Positions 8,262-17,457 of a stretch of DNA of 64,000 nt are shown here, one piece after another (the stretch's first letter is position 1; each line of letters opens with the position of its first letter). Source of the DNA: an uncultured Clostridia bacterium (GTDB lineage: Bacteria > Bacillota > Clostridia > Lachnospirales > CAG-274); contig CANQDF010000003.1 in NCBI GenBank assembly GCA_947591605.1, positions 62,001 to 126,000 on the forward strand, read 5' to 3'. The notes under the pieces were generated by a model. That model saw only the letters and a program-made list of their open reading frames with translations. It was not told the DNA's origin and searched no databases. The position numbers and the translations under genes were made by a program.

Positions 8262-10307
8262 ATGAAACCACAGTGGAACGGCTTTACAGGCGGTCTATGG
8301 GAGAACGAGGTCAACGTAAGGGATTTTATCCAGCGCAATTACACGCCCTATGAGGGGGACGAGTCATTTTTATGCGGCCCCACCAAGGCTACAAAGGAGC
8401 TTTGGGATAAGGTAGCACAGCTTGCCAAAAAAGAGCGTGAGGCAGGCGGAGTGCTGGATATGGATACCGAAACCGTTTCCACCATAACCTCCCACAACGC
8501 AGGCTATATAGATAAGGATAAGGAAAAGATAGTGGGGCTGCAAACGGACAAGCCCTTTAAAAGAGCCCTGCAGCCCTACGGCGGTATACGCATGGCTGCA
8601 AAGGCATGTGCGGAGAACGGCTATACCATAAGCCCAAAGGTGGCTGAATTTTTCTCCGTACACAGAAAAACGCACAACGCAGGCGTATTTGACGTATATA
8701 CGCCCGAAATACGTGCCTGCCGCTCAAACCACATAATAACGGGTCTGCCCGACGCATACGGCAGAGGCCGTATAATAGGCGACTACAGGCGTGTTGCGCT
8801 CTACGGGGTAGATATGCTCATAGAGGACAAAAAGGAGCAAAAAAACTCCACCTCGTCCGTAATGTATGACGATGTTATACGTGACAGGGAGGAGCTCTCG
8901 GAACAGATAAGAGCCCTGGAGGATCTTAAAAAGCTGGGTATAATATACGGCTTTGATATTTCACGCCCTGCCGAAAACGTACAGGAGGCAATACAGTGGA
9001 CGTATCTGGGCTATCTGGCTGCCGTAAAGGAGCAAAACGGCGCCGCAATGTCACTGGGCAGAACATCCACCTTTCTTGATATATATGCCGAGCGTGACCT
9101 CAAAAACGGCACCTTTACCGAAGAGGAGATACAGGAGTTTACAGACCACTTTATAATGAAGCTCCGCCTTGTGCGCTTTGCCCGCACGCCCGAATACAAT
9201 GCGCTTTTCTCTGGCGACCCCACATGGGTCACGGAATCCGTGGGAGGCATGGGTGTGGACGGCAGAACGCTTGTTACAAAAATGAGCTTCCGCTACCTGC
9301 ACACGCTGGAAAACATAGGCACTGCCCCCGAGCCGAACCTCACAGTGCTCTGGTCGGTAAGGCTGCCCGAAAAATTTAAACGCTTCTGTGCAAAAACTTC
9401 AATAAATACCTCGTCAATACAGTATGAAAACGATGACCTTATGCGTGCGGTCCACGGTGACGACTATGCGATAGCCTGCTGTGTATCCTCCATGAGGATA
9501 GGCAAGGAGATGCAGTTTTTCGGCGCCAGGGCAAACCTTGCAAAATGTCTGCTCTACGCTATAAACGGCGGCGTAGACGAGGTATCCAAAAAGCAGGTGG
9601 GACCGAAATTCCGCCCTATCACCTCGGAGTATCTTGATTTTGACGAGGTAATGGAAAAATACAACGATATGATGAAATGGCTTGCAGGCGTATATGTAAA
9701 TGCGCTCAACATAATACACTACATGCACGACAAATACTGCTACGAAAGGCTCCAGATGGCTCTGCACGACCGCAATGTAACACGCTGGTTCGCCACGGGC
9801 ATAGCGGGGCTGTCGGTAGTTGCCGATTCGCTCTCGGCAATAAAATACGCAAAGGTAAAGCCCATAAGAGATGAAAACGGCATAGCCGTTGACTACGAGG
9901 TAGAGGGCGATTTTCCAAAGTACGGCAACAACGACGACAGAGTTGACAAGCTGGCAGCCGACCTTGTACACACATTTTTGGGTTATGTAAAGGCTAACCA
10001 CACCTACAGGGACGGCAAGCCCACCACATCGATACTTACAATAACCTCAAATGTAATGTACGGCAAAAATACAGGCGCCACTCCCGACGGCCGCAAGGCA
10101 GGCGTACCCTTTGCACCCGGCGCAAACCCAATGCATTCAAGGGATACAAACGGTGCCGTGGCATCTCTTGCCTCGGTATCCAAGCTGCCGTTTGCCGATG
10201 CGCAGGACGGCATATCAAACACCTTTTCCGTCGTACCCGGAGCACTCGGCAAAGAGGACGCCGTATTTTACGGCGACCTGGAATTGGAACTTGAAAGTTT
10301 TAAATAA
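8262..10307 (+). CDS. pflB: Pyruvate formate-lyase core, lacking the glycyl-radical domain
   Basis: Converts pyruvate and CoA to acetyl-CoA and formate. The 681-aa chain starts at [19 protein letters not shown] with GGAGG nine bases upstream. The catalytic cysteine pair is intact: Cys406-Cys407 in [20 protein letters not shown]. The chain ends at [20 protein letters not shown], just where the family normally continues into its C-terminal radical domain with RVSGYAV. That domain is encoded separately at 10529-10768; 681 + 79 = 760 residues, the length of a one-chain PFL. The enzyme should work only if the radical domain docks in trans. An upstream in-frame ATG at 8148 lies before the promoter and is rejected. 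Confidence 0.93.
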   Translation: MKPQWNGFTGGLWENEVNVRDFIQRNYTPYEGDESFLCGPTKATKELWDKVAQLAKKEREAGGVLDMDTETVSTITSHNAGYIDKDKEKIVGLQTDKPFKRALQPYGGIRMAAKACAENGYTISPKVAEFFSVHRKTHNAGVFDVYTPEIRACRSNHIITGLPDAYGRGRIIGDYRRVALYGVDMLIEDKKEQKNSTSSVMYDDVIRDREELSEQIRALEDLKKLGIIYGFDISRPAENVQEAIQWTYLGYLAAVKEQNGAAMSLGRTSTFLDIYAERDLKNGTFTEEEIQEFTDHFIMKLRLVRFARTPEYNALFSGDPTWVTESVGGMGVDGRTLVTKMSFRYLHTLENIGTAPEPNLTVLWSVRLPEKFKRFCAKTSINTSSIQYENDDLMRAVHGDDYAIACCVSSMRIGKEMQFFGARANLAKCLLYAINGGVDEVSKKQVGPKFRPITSEYLDFDEVMEKYNDMMKWLAGVYVNALNIIHYMHDKYCYERLQMALHDRNVTRWFATGIAGLSVVADSLSAIKYAKVKPIRDENGIAVDYEVEGDFPKYGNNDDRVDKLAADLVHTFLGYVKANHTYRDGKPTTSILTITSNVMYGKNTGATPDGRKAGVPFAPGANPMHSRDTNGAVASLASVSKLPFADAQDGISNTFSVVPGALGKEDAVFYGDLELELESFK

Positions 10308-10318
10308 GGGAGGGTGCC

Positions 10319-10513
10319 ATGGACAAAACCGATGATATTGTAAAGCTGATAGACGATTTTATGTCGGGCGGAGGCGGCCATATGAACATTACGGTCAAAA
10401 GCGGCGGCTCCGACAAAACCGTTGACATACACCATACGGCAGACTGCCCCGAGGGCAGCACAGCCTGCTCCTCGCCTACGCTTTTTGAGGGGCTTGACAG
10501 AGATGAGGAATAA
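10319..10513 (+). CDS. Small protein resembling a truncated glycyl-radical domain
   Basis: A 64-aa protein between the PFL core and the radical-domain gene, with its own GGGAGG site and ATG. Its first 27 residues (DDIVKLIDDF then GGGGHMNITV) resemble the start of the neighbouring domain ([11 protein letters not shown] then GGHHLNVNV). The similarity then stops: the NRETLLDA and RVSGYAV stretches are missing, so it cannot carry the glycyl radical. The C-terminal half contains HH and two cysteines (Cys43, Cys50) and is acidic. It may occupy the same docking groove on the PFL core as the radical domain, as a placeholder, assembly factor or inhibitor. That is inference; no family is recognised. 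Confidence 0.75.
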   Translation: MDKTDDIVKLIDDFMSGGGGHMNITVKSGGSDKTVDIHHTADCPEGSTACSSPTLFEGLDRDEE

Positions 10514-10528
10514 TAAGGAGGTATTATC

Positions 10529-10768
10529 ATGAGTAACGAACAGCAGGTAGACAATCTGGTTTCGCTGCTTGACGGCTATACCGAAAAGGGCGGACACCAC
10601 CTTAACGTAAATGTATTTAACAGGGAAACACTGCTTGACGCACAAAAGCACCCGGAAAAATATCCGCAGCTTACAGTGCGTGTTTCGGGCTATGCGGTAA
10701 ACTTTATAAAGCTTACCAAGGAGCAGCAGGACGAGGTAATAGCCCGAACATTTCACAAATCTCTTTAA
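10529..10768 (+). CDS. Stand-alone glycyl-radical domain of pyruvate formate-lyase
   Basis: A 79-aa protein equal to the C-terminal domain of [22 protein letters not shown] is followed by [19 protein letters not shown], with the radical-bearing glycine at Gly54 in RVSGYAV, and the family-typical end [21 protein letters not shown] site lies seven bases before the ATG. It is similar in size and idea to YfiD/GrcA, the spare radical domain of enterobacteria that rescues oxygen-cleaved PFL. Here the core gene has no such domain, so this protein should be an essential subunit rather than a spare part. It is presumably activated by the PflA encoded downstream. Confidence 0.92.
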   Translation: MSNEQQVDNLVSLLDGYTEKGGHHLNVNVFNRETLLDAQKHPEKYPQLTVRVSGYAVNFIKLTKEQQDEVIARTFHKSL

Positions 10769-10838
10769 AAAAGCCGTTTTGCGGCACCCTCCGAGGGAAA
10801 GGCGCATCGGCTCCCTTTAACGGAACGGAGGTATTTGC

Positions 10839-11600
10839 ATGGAGATAAAAGGGCGTATACACTCAATAGAATCCTTTGGCACGGTGGACGGCCCCGGCAT
10901 ACGCATGACAATATTTATGCAGGGCTGCCCCATGCGCTGTGCCTACTGCCATAACCCCGATACAAGAGAGATGTCGGGAGGCACGGAAATGAGAGCCGAG
11001 GAGATAATAGAGCGCTATGAAAGCGTAAAAAGCTTTTACCGCTCGGGAGGCATAACCGTTACAGGCGGCGAACCGCTTGTACAGATAGATTTTGTATGCA
11101 GGCTTTTTGAGCTTGCAAAGGAGCACGGCATACACACCTGCCTGGACACCTCGGGCGCCGTGTTTGCCCCAAAAAGCAAGACCCTTATGCCAAAGTTTGA
11201 GCGCCTTGCCGAGGTATGCGACCTTATAATGCTTGATATAAAGCATATAGACAGCGAGGGGCACCTTAAGCTTTGCTCTCTGCCAAACGACAATATACTT
11301 GCCTTTGCACGCTGGCTGGACAAAAAAAATGTGCCTGTATGGATCAGACACGTTGTTGTACCCGGCATAACCGACAATGACGATTATCTGTACCGCCTGG
11401 GGCTTTTTATAGGCACGCTCGGCAACGTAAAGGCGCTTGACGTGCTGCCGTACCATACGATGGGCGTAAGCAAATACAAGCAGCTTGGCATCGCATATCC
11501 GCTTGAGGGTACGGAGCCTCTGCCTCCGGAGCGGGCTGTAAGGGCAAAAAAGATAATACTTGACGGCATACGCAGCGCAAGGACTGCGGCCGTGCATTGA
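10839..11600 (+). CDS. pflA: Pyruvate formate-lyase activating enzyme
   Basis: A radical-SAM enzyme of 253 aa that abstracts a hydrogen from the glycine of the PFL radical domain. The [4Fe-4S]/SAM motif CPMRCAYCHNPD (C-x3-C-x2-C) begins near residue 29, preceded by FGTVDGPGIRMTIFMQGC, and the SAM-binding GGEP is in ITVTGGEPLVQ. The gene lies 70 bases after the stand-alone radical domain gene, with GGAGG before the ATG. The spacer contains GC-rich inverted sequence that might attenuate transcription, but this is not certain. Its natural target here would be a separate 79-aa chain rather than the tail of PFL. Confidence 0.95.
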   Translation: MEIKGRIHSIESFGTVDGPGIRMTIFMQGCPMRCAYCHNPDTREMSGGTEMRAEEIIERYESVKSFYRSGGITVTGGEPLVQIDFVCRLFELAKEHGIHTCLDTSGAVFAPKSKTLMPKFERLAEVCDLIMLDIKHIDSEGHLKLCSLPNDNILAFARWLDKKNVPVWIRHVVVPGITDNDDYLYRLGLFIGTLGNVKALDVLPYHTMGVSKYKQLGIAYPLEGTEPLPPERAVRAKKIILDGIRSARTAAVH

Positions 11601-11610
11601 CAGACGGATA

Positions 11611-11668
11611 AAAAAGGGCTGCGGCACAATTGACGGAAAGGTCATTTTGCGGCAGCCTTTTATTTTTA
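11611..11668. terminator. Bidirectional terminator between pflA and HIT gene
   Basis: GGCTGC pairs with GCAGCC within a longer stem that extends through AAAAG/CTTTT with one bulge, flanked by A and T runs, between two convergent genes. Confidence 0.65.
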
Positions 11669-11678
11669 TATCATCCGA

Positions 11679-12089
11679 TCAAAGCTCGGCTATGATCGCC
11701 TCTTTTATTTTGGCAAACTCCTCGTCGCTTAAGGCTTTGCCCTCTGTATTGAGCTGTACCCTGTCACCGTTGAAGCGAGGCACAACATGTACATGGTAAT
11801 GGCTCACGCTCTGCCCTGCGGCAGCGCCGTTGTTTTGTATAATGTTTATGCCGTCTGCCTTAACCGCCTTTTTTACGGCGGAGGCAATTTTTTTTGCAAG
11901 CACGGCCGCCTTGCCGACAAGCGCCTCGTCCAGCTCAAAAATATCGGCTGCATGCATCTTTGGCAATATAAGGCAATGACCGGGGTTTGCAGGTGCAATA
12001 TCCAGTATCACCCTGAAAATTTCATCCTCATATACGGTATTTGACGGTATCCCGCCTGCCGCAATTTTGCAAAAAATACAGTTATCCAT
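11679..12089 (-). CDS. HIT-family nucleotide hydrolase/transferase
   Basis: A 136-aa histidine-triad protein, most like the HinT/Hit group that hydrolyses nucleoside phosphoramidates or dinucleotides. The active-site triad is SHYHVHVVPR, preceded by IQNNGAAAGQ; the N-terminus CIFCKIAAGGIPSN and the PANPGHCLILPK stretch are typical. The start at ATG 12087-12089 has GGAGG ten bases upstream; an upstream in-frame start would run into the preceding EAL gene. The EAL protein gene ends 16 bases earlier, so the two are probably co-transcribed. Confidence 0.92.
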   Translation of the reverse strand: MDNCIFCKIAAGGIPSNTVYEDEIFRVILDIAPANPGHCLILPKMHAADIFELDEALVGKAAVLAKKIASAVKKAVKADGINIIQNNGAAAGQSVSHYHVHVVPRFNGDRVQLNTEGKALSDEEFAKIKEAIIAEL

Positions 12090-12105
12090 TTGTAAAGCCT
12101 CCTTA

Positions 12106-13752
12106 TCAGAGCATTTCGACAAACTCTTCTATCCTGACGGGGCGGGAGTAGAAATATCCCTGATGCGTACCCGCCTTATACTTCTTGACAAAGTCGCTTA
12201 TCTGTTTATTTTCAACGCCCTCTATACATATATTTATGCCAAACTTGCCCGCACACTGCACAACGCTCTCCACTATAGCCTGGTCAATATCATTTGTCTG
12301 TATATTGGCTATAAATGTCCTGTCTATTTTAAGACAGTCGATAGGCAGCTCTCTTAAAAGGTTGAGCGAGGACGAGCCTGTGCCGAAGTCGTCAAGGGCT
12401 ATCTTTATGCCGTATGAGCGGAAAAAGCTAAGCTCCTCCCTGAGAAAATCTATATTGAGATTGCTGCAGCGCTCCGTAAGCTCTATGCAGAGGTTTTGAG
12501 GCGGAAAGCCCGTTTCCTTAAGGATATTGAGCACCGCACTGCGGAAGTCCGACCTTTCAAGCTGTGTATATGACACGTTTACGTTTACGATAAAATCCGG
12601 ATAGGCGTCCACTATTTTTTTGCCGTCCGTAAGCGCCTGCCTCATTATCCAGTTGCCCAGCTCAAAAAAGCAGGTATCGTTTTCAAGCCACGGTATAAAA
12701 AGGCCGGGAGATATTTCGCCGTAAATATCCTGCTTCCACCTTATAAGCGCCTCCATGCCTATGGTTTTGCCGTCCGTATCGCTCACCAGGGGCTGATAGC
12801 AAAGGTAAAAGCCGGAGCAGTTTTTTATAACGCTCTGCCGTATGGCATTCATAAGCTCAATGCGTTCCTTATCAATGCCCTGTATGCTGTTGTCAAAAAA
12901 GACAAGCTCTCCGTGCTTTTCTATCTTGGATTTTTCAAATGCGTAGGCAACGCTTGCCAGTATGGAATGCTCGCTGTTTGTGTAGCTGTCCACAAGCACA
13001 ACGCCGCCCGACAGGCTCAGGGATATATTTACATTGTTTATCACTATCTCGTTTTTGGCTGCATCCTGCATATAGGCAAATATTTCCTTTGCCTGCCTCT
13101 GCGTCATGTCGTACATAAATACGGCAAACTTGGCTCCGTCCATACGGAACACCCTGCCGCTGCCGCCCAGGTATGCCTTTACCCTCTGTCCGAACTCCTT
13201 TAAAACGGCATTGCCAAAGCTGTAGCCGTAAATATCGTTTACCTCTCCAAAGTGGTTAAAGCCTGCCTGCAATATGCCCGCAGGCACCTTCTCCTCCAGG
13301 AGCGTGCGTGCGGCGTCCATAAAATCGTATATGTTTCCGAGGCCTGTATTGTGGTCTATATTGTCTATTATGCCGTTGTTTATTATTGTGCCCGCAAAAA
13401 GATCCGGCTCGCCGTCTGCGCCCTTAAGCACCATGCCCTTGCAGATGCACGCAACGTAGCTGCCGTCCTTGTTCCTTGCACGGTATTCCATCTCATGCCT
13501 TTTCTTTTTGCCGCTTAAAACATCGGCAATGTCATCAATAAAAGCCTGCCTGTCATCGGGGTGGATATACTCTGCCCACACCTTTTCAACATCGGCTATA
13601 TATTCATCGGGAAGCCCGAAGTATTCCACAGCATTTTTTGACCAGCGTGATACATTGGTCTGCATATTGCATAAATAAATATACTGGTTTTTTGATGTTT
13701 CCGAAAAAGCCTTGAATGTCCTTGTATCAAGATAAGATTTATCAATTTCCAT
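12106..13752 (-). CDS. PAS/degenerate-GGDEF/EAL cyclic-di-GMP phosphodiesterase
   Basis: A 548-aa soluble signalling protein. An N-terminal PAS-like domain (about residues 20-130) is followed by a GGDEF-type fold in which the signature is DGAKF, so it is unlikely to make c-di-GMP. A C-terminal EAL domain (about 300-548) carries EAL in GMEALIRW, NVNVSYTQL, CIELTERC, DDFGTGSSS and KIDRTF. The late glutamate motif reads IEGVEN. The conserved metal and base residues suggest c-di-GMP hydrolysis to pGpG, perhaps tuned by the PAS and the dead GGDEF. It is probably in an operon with the HIT protein. Confidence 0.9.
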   Translation of the reverse strand: MEIDKSYLDTRTFKAFSETSKNQYIYLCNMQTNVSRWSKNAVEYFGLPDEYIADVEKVWAEYIHPDDRQAFIDDIADVLSGKKKRHEMEYRARNKDGSYVACICKGMVLKGADGEPDLFAGTIINNGIIDNIDHNTGLGNIYDFMDAARTLLEEKVPAGILQAGFNHFGEVNDIYGYSFGNAVLKEFGQRVKAYLGGSGRVFRMDGAKFAVFMYDMTQRQAKEIFAYMQDAAKNEIVINNVNISLSLSGGVVLVDSYTNSEHSILASVAYAFEKSKIEKHGELVFFDNSIQGIDKERIELMNAIRQSVIKNCSGFYLCYQPLVSDTDGKTIGMEALIRWKQDIYGEISPGLFIPWLENDTCFFELGNWIMRQALTDGKKIVDAYPDFIVNVNVSYTQLERSDFRSAVLNILKETGFPPQNLCIELTERCSNLNIDFLREELSFFRSYGIKIALDDFGTGSSSLNLLRELPIDCLKIDRTFIANIQTNDIDQAIVESVVQCAGKFGINICIEGVENKQISDFVKKYKAGTHQGYFYSRPVRIEEFVEML

Positions 13753-13814
13753 AATAATACCCTCCTATCTTTTTAATACATCCATCTTCAATCAAGCCGC
13801 CATTATGTAACTAT

Positions 13815-13843
13815 ATTATAATAGCATAGGAGAAAAAAAGCAA
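13815..13843 (-). promoter_or_regulatory. Promoter for the EAL/HIT operon
   Basis: On the minus strand TTGCTT (13843-13838), 17-base spacer and TATAAT (13820-13815), about 60 bases before the EAL start. Confidence 0.65.
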
Positions 13844-14008
13844 TTCCATTTTTACATTTTTGTTACAAAAATAACTAAATATCTGTTTTGCACAATTACA
13901 GCCTTTTTATTTTGTTGAAAATAACCACGGCTTTTGACCCTAAAATTAGAATATAATACTGTCAATGAACCTAGCTTTGCCATAAAAAGCAGTTTTTAAA
14001 ATAACATA

Positions 14009-14313
14009 AACTTGCAAAACACTTTCAGGTAACTTTGGCGTCGCAGACTTTAATCCGCAGGCGGAATTCATTTGTGCACCGCAAAAAAGTAATGCGGACG
14101 CCCGTAGGGCGGCTTTTGGCGTAGCCAAAAGTGCTTTTTCCGCCGAGGAAAACAGCGAGTTTCAAGGTCTGCACCCGAAAAAAGCAATCGGGACGCCCTG
14201 TAAGGGCGGCTTTTGCCGCAGGCAAAAGTGCTTTTCTCTTTGGTCCCGCCGGAATGAGCTGTTTATACTTCTGCTTATCCTCGAAAAAGTCCCGAAGGAA
14301 CTTTTTCGACACG
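14009..14313 (+). repeat. Modular interspersed repeat, copy 1
   Basis: A GC-rich non-coding element, built of short inverted repeats, between two minus-strand genes. Its start, the block with CGGGACGCCCTGTAAGGGCG and the GTTTATACTTCTGCTTATNC tail match the copy at 28509-28744 almost base for base. It ends in a hairpin made from AAAAAGTCCC and its near complement. This copy also holds an extra internal module (about 14075-14140) that is a diverged duplicate of the neighbouring block. It fills most of the 567-base gap 13753-14319. Confidence 0.85.
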
Positions 14314-14319
14314 CTAATA

Positions 14320-14838
14320 TTAATATCTCTGGTTGATATATTCGTCTATAAGCGACCTTTTTACCGTATCCTCAAAAACATTTTCCTCTCTGAGCCTGTT
14401 TGTTACAGCCTCGCTTGCGGAGTGGAGTATCATACCGTAGTCGTCAAGCACTATCTCTATAAGCCTGTTTTTAAGCTCCCTGCTCCTTACACGTATAAAA
14501 TATGCCCTTACGCCCTTAAACTGCTTAAGCTCGAGCACCTTCATTGTCGCCCTGTCCTTGCAGCTGTAATAATAATTGCTTTTTTCATTGTAAATATGCT
14601 CCATCTCCCTGTCCGAGCAGCCGTATGACACCATGCGTGCGTCCTTTGCCATTGCGTTGTAATACTGATAGTTGAACAGCCCCTTATCCACGCTGTCAAC
14701 ATTTTTAAACGGTTTGATATTGAGGGCAAGTACCGCATCAAAATTTCTGTCCAGGTATTCCCTCTTGCTCATATCGCCTTTTATATACTGGTCTATAAGG
14801 CTTTGCCTGTATACAAAATATTTTTGCAGTGCATTCAA
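14320..14838 (-). CDS. Conserved-looking hypothetical protein
   Basis: A 172-aa soluble protein with no recognised domain. It has no signal peptide or membrane span, is rich in Tyr, Arg and Lys, and appears mostly helical; the motif NEKSNYYYSCKDRATMK is its most distinctive part. GGAGGG lies nine bases upstream of the ATG, and codon use matches its neighbours, so it is likely a real gene. It is divergent from an unrelated small gene at 14936 and follows interspersed repeat copy 1. Confidence 0.7.
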   Translation of the reverse strand: MNALQKYFVYRQSLIDQYIKGDMSKREYLDRNFDAVLALNIKPFKNVDSVDKGLFNYQYYNAMAKDARMVSYGCSDREMEHIYNEKSNYYYSCKDRATMKVLELKQFKGVRAYFIRVRSRELKNRLIEIVLDDYGMILHSASEAVTNRLREENVFEDTVKRSLIDEYINQRY

Positions 14839-14935
14839 TCCTATCCCTCCGTCTGCGATTTTCAGAAATTACCTGTGGATTATTTGCCCCGTGTACTGTA
14901 TACTTGATTTATACAGCGCAAAGGAGAATATTCAT

Positions 14936-15349
14936 ATGAAAACAAACCAAAGCTACTGGGACATTTATCTGACCGATATTATGCCGCATTTGCAGCACAT
15001 TGATGTACTGCTTAAAACAAACGAGCACATAAGCCCCCGTGAGGCGGCGGACGCACTTTGCATAAGCCTGTGTGAGCTGCACCGCATAATGAAGCTGTGC
15101 CGTATAACCGACATAACCCGACGCACCTTTCCCGTAATAATGCAAAACGGCAGCAGCACCATATGCCGCCTTTTTGCAAGGGAGCTGAGGCTTGGGTGCA
15201 GCGACACCTACCTGCCCGCACAGCTTGCCTACATATACAATATAGACCGTGCCTCCGTTGACAAGGCATTTACAAGCCTGGGCATAACTGCCGCAAAAAG
15301 CTCGGCACTGAGTGATGTATTCAAAAGGATAAAGGTTTGTGCATCCTGA
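14936..15349 (+). CDS. Hypothetical protein with helix-turn-helix-like segment
   Basis: A 137-aa protein with AAAGGAG nine bases before the ATG. Residues about 28-55 (HISPREAADALCISLCELHRI) look like a helix-turn-helix, and the C-terminal half, with an AYIYNIDRASVDKAFTSLG stretch, could be a second one. It contains several cysteines (C43, C47, C57, C79, C90). A small DNA-binding regulator is plausible but not established. The divergent gene at 14838 is 97 bases away. Confidence 0.6.
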   Translation: MKTNQSYWDIYLTDIMPHLQHIDVLLKTNEHISPREAADALCISLCELHRIMKLCRITDITRRTFPVIMQNGSSTICRLFARELRLGCSDTYLPAQLAYIYNIDRASVDKAFTSLGITAAKSSALSDVFKRIKVCAS

Positions 15350-15477
15350 AATTGCAATACCGTTCAAGCCCGTCATCGGTGCGGGATATTTGCTTTATCC
15401 AAAGCACCTCCGTACATTTTGCTTTTGATACAAGGGATAATTGCATCCCGTACCGAGCGGCGCCTGATATTTTTTTG

Positions 15478-16023
15478 TCAAAGGAGCATGCCTGCCCTTA
15501 CCTTATCCGAGGTTTCCTTATCCTTTAACAGCGACAGCAGCGTCAGCGCAAAGTCCGCAGCCGTGCCGGGGCCCTTTGAGGTTATGAGCCTGCCGTCCGT
15601 CACTACCCTTTCGCTGCCTATCTCCGCTCCCTCCAGCTGAGGCTCGAAGCCCGGGTAGCATACTGCACGCCTGCCCTTTAAAAGCCCCTTTACGCCCAAC
15701 ACGCTTGGGGCTGCGCATATTGCGGCAACATATTTATCCTCGGCTATAAACTGCGCACAAAGCTTGTTTACGCCCTCATGCTCCTTTAAATTTTGTGTGC
15801 CTGTGCCTCCGCCGGGCAAAATTATAATATCGGCATTTTTTTCCGTTTCTCCGTCAAAAAGCCTGTCTGCCGCGACCTCTATATTATGTGCTCCCATAAC
15901 GCTTCGCCTGCCTGATACCGACACCGTTTCAATATCCACGCCGCCCCGCCTCAGAACGTCTACGACCGTAAGAGCCTCTATCTCCTCAAAACCGTCCGCA
16001 AGAAAAATAACAGCCTTATTCAT
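15478..16023 (-). CDS. DJ-1/PfpI-family protein
   Basis: A 181-aa class I glutamine-amidotransferase-like protein of the DJ-1/ThiJ/YajL group. The N-terminus AVIFLADGFEEIEALTVVD contains the conserved glutamate; the nucleophile cysteine sits in VAAICAAPSVLG (about residue 101), with ILPGGG upstream. Family members protect against reactive aldehydes or act as chaperones or deglycases; the role here is not determined. GGGAGG precedes the ATG. It is divergent from the CYTH-domain gene. Confidence 0.9.
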   Translation of the reverse strand: MNKAVIFLADGFEEIEALTVVDVLRRGGVDIETVSVSGRRSVMGAHNIEVAADRLFDGETEKNADIIILPGGGTGTQNLKEHEGVNKLCAQFIAEDKYVAAICAAPSVLGVKGLLKGRRAVCYPGFEPQLEGAEIGSERVVTDGRLITSKGPGTAADFALTLLSLLKDKETSDKVRAGMLL

Positions 16024-16097
16024 AATTATTGCCTCCCGTAAAAAAATGATATATAATTATTATAACTCTGTATATACTTTTTTTCAAGGAGGTCAAA

Positions 16098-16574
16098 ATG
16101 CAAAATACGGAAATAGAAAGAAAGTTTCTTGTAAAAAGCCTGCCCGATGATCTTGAGGGCTTTGTCTGTCACGACATAATACAATGCTATATCTCGACCG
16201 ACCCCACCATACGCATACGCCGATGCGATAACAGCTATATACTCACCGTAAAGGGCAGCGGCCTTATAAAGCGCACCGAGTATGAGCTGCCGCTTACCTC
16301 GGAGCAGTTTACACGCTTAAGGGAAAAGGCGGAAGGCAGCACCATATCAAAAAAGCGCTATATAATACCGCTTGACGGCTCTCTCAGGGCGGAGCTTGAC
16401 ATATATACGGGCGATCTGTCGGGGTTTATGAATGTTGAGGTGGAATTTGGGTCGGAGCGTGAAGCCCTTGTTTTTACACCTCCCGACTGGTTCGGTCAGG
16501 AAATCACACAGGATAAAAGATATTCAAATGCCTCTTTGTCAAAATTTGGCGTACCAAACCTCTTGCAATCGTGA
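16098..16574 (+). CDS. CYTH-domain protein (triphosphate tunnel enzyme family)
   Basis: A 158-aa protein with the N-terminal EIERKF (ExExK) signature, RIRR in the tunnel, LTVKG, and the later VEVEFGSE acidic pair. This family hydrolyses inorganic triphosphate or thiamine triphosphate, or acts as an adenylate cyclase; the small single-domain form suggests a tripolyphosphatase. AAGGAGG lies seven bases before the ATG. It is 72 bases before the spo0A start, but may be separately transcribed. Confidence 0.9.
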   Translation: MQNTEIERKFLVKSLPDDLEGFVCHDIIQCYISTDPTIRIRRCDNSYILTVKGSGLIKRTEYELPLTSEQFTRLREKAEGSTISKKRYIIPLDGSLRAELDIYTGDLSGFMNVEVEFGSEREALVFTPPDWFGQEITQDKRYSNASLSKFGVPNLLQS

Positions 16575-16646
16575 CAAATTTGTATTATAATTCCCATATA
16601 TGGAAATTATTTCCATTTTTAAAATAAATTTATGGAGGGAATTACA

Positions 16647-17435
16647 TTGAAAAAAGAACAGCTCAGGATACTTATAGCGGATGATAACAAGGATTTTTGC
16701 GACTGTCTGGTAAACTGCATCGAAAAACAAGAAGATATGACCGTTATTGCCACTGCCGCCGACGGCGTTGACGCATACAGAAAAATTTTAAGCGAAAAGC
16801 CCGATGTGGCACTCATAGATGGGATCATGCCCAAGCTTGACGGCATAGGCGTTTTGGAAAAGCTTAAGGAAACGGGCAGCACAATATCCACCATCTGTAT
16901 AATGCTTACCGCCGTAACGGACGAAAAAATAACCCAGAGGGCATTTAACCTGGGCGCACGCTATTATATTGCAAAGCCCTTTGACATGGAGCTGCTTATA
17001 GCCCGCATACGCCAGCTTAAGGAGCCTATGCCCTCTAACGTGCGTGCCGCAGGTGCAGGCGTGCTTGCGCCCCGCAGCTCATATGACCTGGAAACCCGTG
17101 TTACAGCCATACTACACGAGATAGGCGTGCCTGCGCACATAAGAGGCTATCACTATATGCGTGAGGCTATAATAATGGCAATAAACGATATTGATGTACT
17201 TAATTACATTACAAAGGAGCTCTATCCCGCAATTGCCAAAAAGTGCAACACCACGCCCAGCAGGGTGGAGAGGGCTATCAGGCACGCAATCGAGGTGGCA
17301 TGGAGCAGAGGACAGGTGGACGCCATAAACTCGCTTTTCGGCTACACGGTATCGGGGCATAAGGGCAAGCCCACCAACAGCGAATTTATTGCCCTTATAG
17401 CCGACAGGCTCAGGCTGGAGCTGAAGGCAAGCTGA
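16647..17435 (+). CDS. spo0A: Sporulation transcription factor Spo0A
   Basis: A 262-aa response regulator. The receiver domain (1-120) has the acidic pair in RILIADDN, the phosphorylated Asp in [13 protein letters not shown] and the lysine in YYIAKPFD. The C-terminal domain carries the Spo0A-specific stretch ending [12 protein letters not shown] and the recognition helix region [19 protein letters not shown]. The preferred start is TTG at 16647 with GGAGGG at 16634-16639; an upstream ATG at 16632 overlaps that site. CCATATATGG just upstream (16594-16603) is a perfect palindrome and possible regulator site. The usual neighbour spoIVB is not adjacent. Confidence 0.95.
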   Translation: MKKEQLRILIADDNKDFCDCLVNCIEKQEDMTVIATAADGVDAYRKILSEKPDVALIDGIMPKLDGIGVLEKLKETGSTISTICIMLTAVTDEKITQRAFNLGARYYIAKPFDMELLIARIRQLKEPMPSNVRAAGAGVLAPRSSYDLETRVTAILHEIGVPAHIRGYHYMREAIIMAINDIDVLNYITKELYPAIAKKCNTTPSRVERAIRHAIEVAWSRGQVDAINSLFGYTVSGHKGKPTNSEFIALIADRLRLELKAS

Positions 17436-17457
17436 ACACCGACACATCGCAAAAAGC

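Noticed and set aside
10308..10528. PFL split explained as a sequencing frameshift
   Set aside because: Two extra ribosome sites, two ATGs and a whole intervening ORF cannot come from a single indel; the core end and the domain start also lack the sequence needed for a fused chain.
14025..14312. 95-aa minus-strand ORF, with a similar 81-aa ORF at 28548-28793
   Set aside because: Both lie in the interspersed repeat and are alike only because the DNA is repeated; there is no ribosome site and composition is hairpin-driven. Treated as non-coding.
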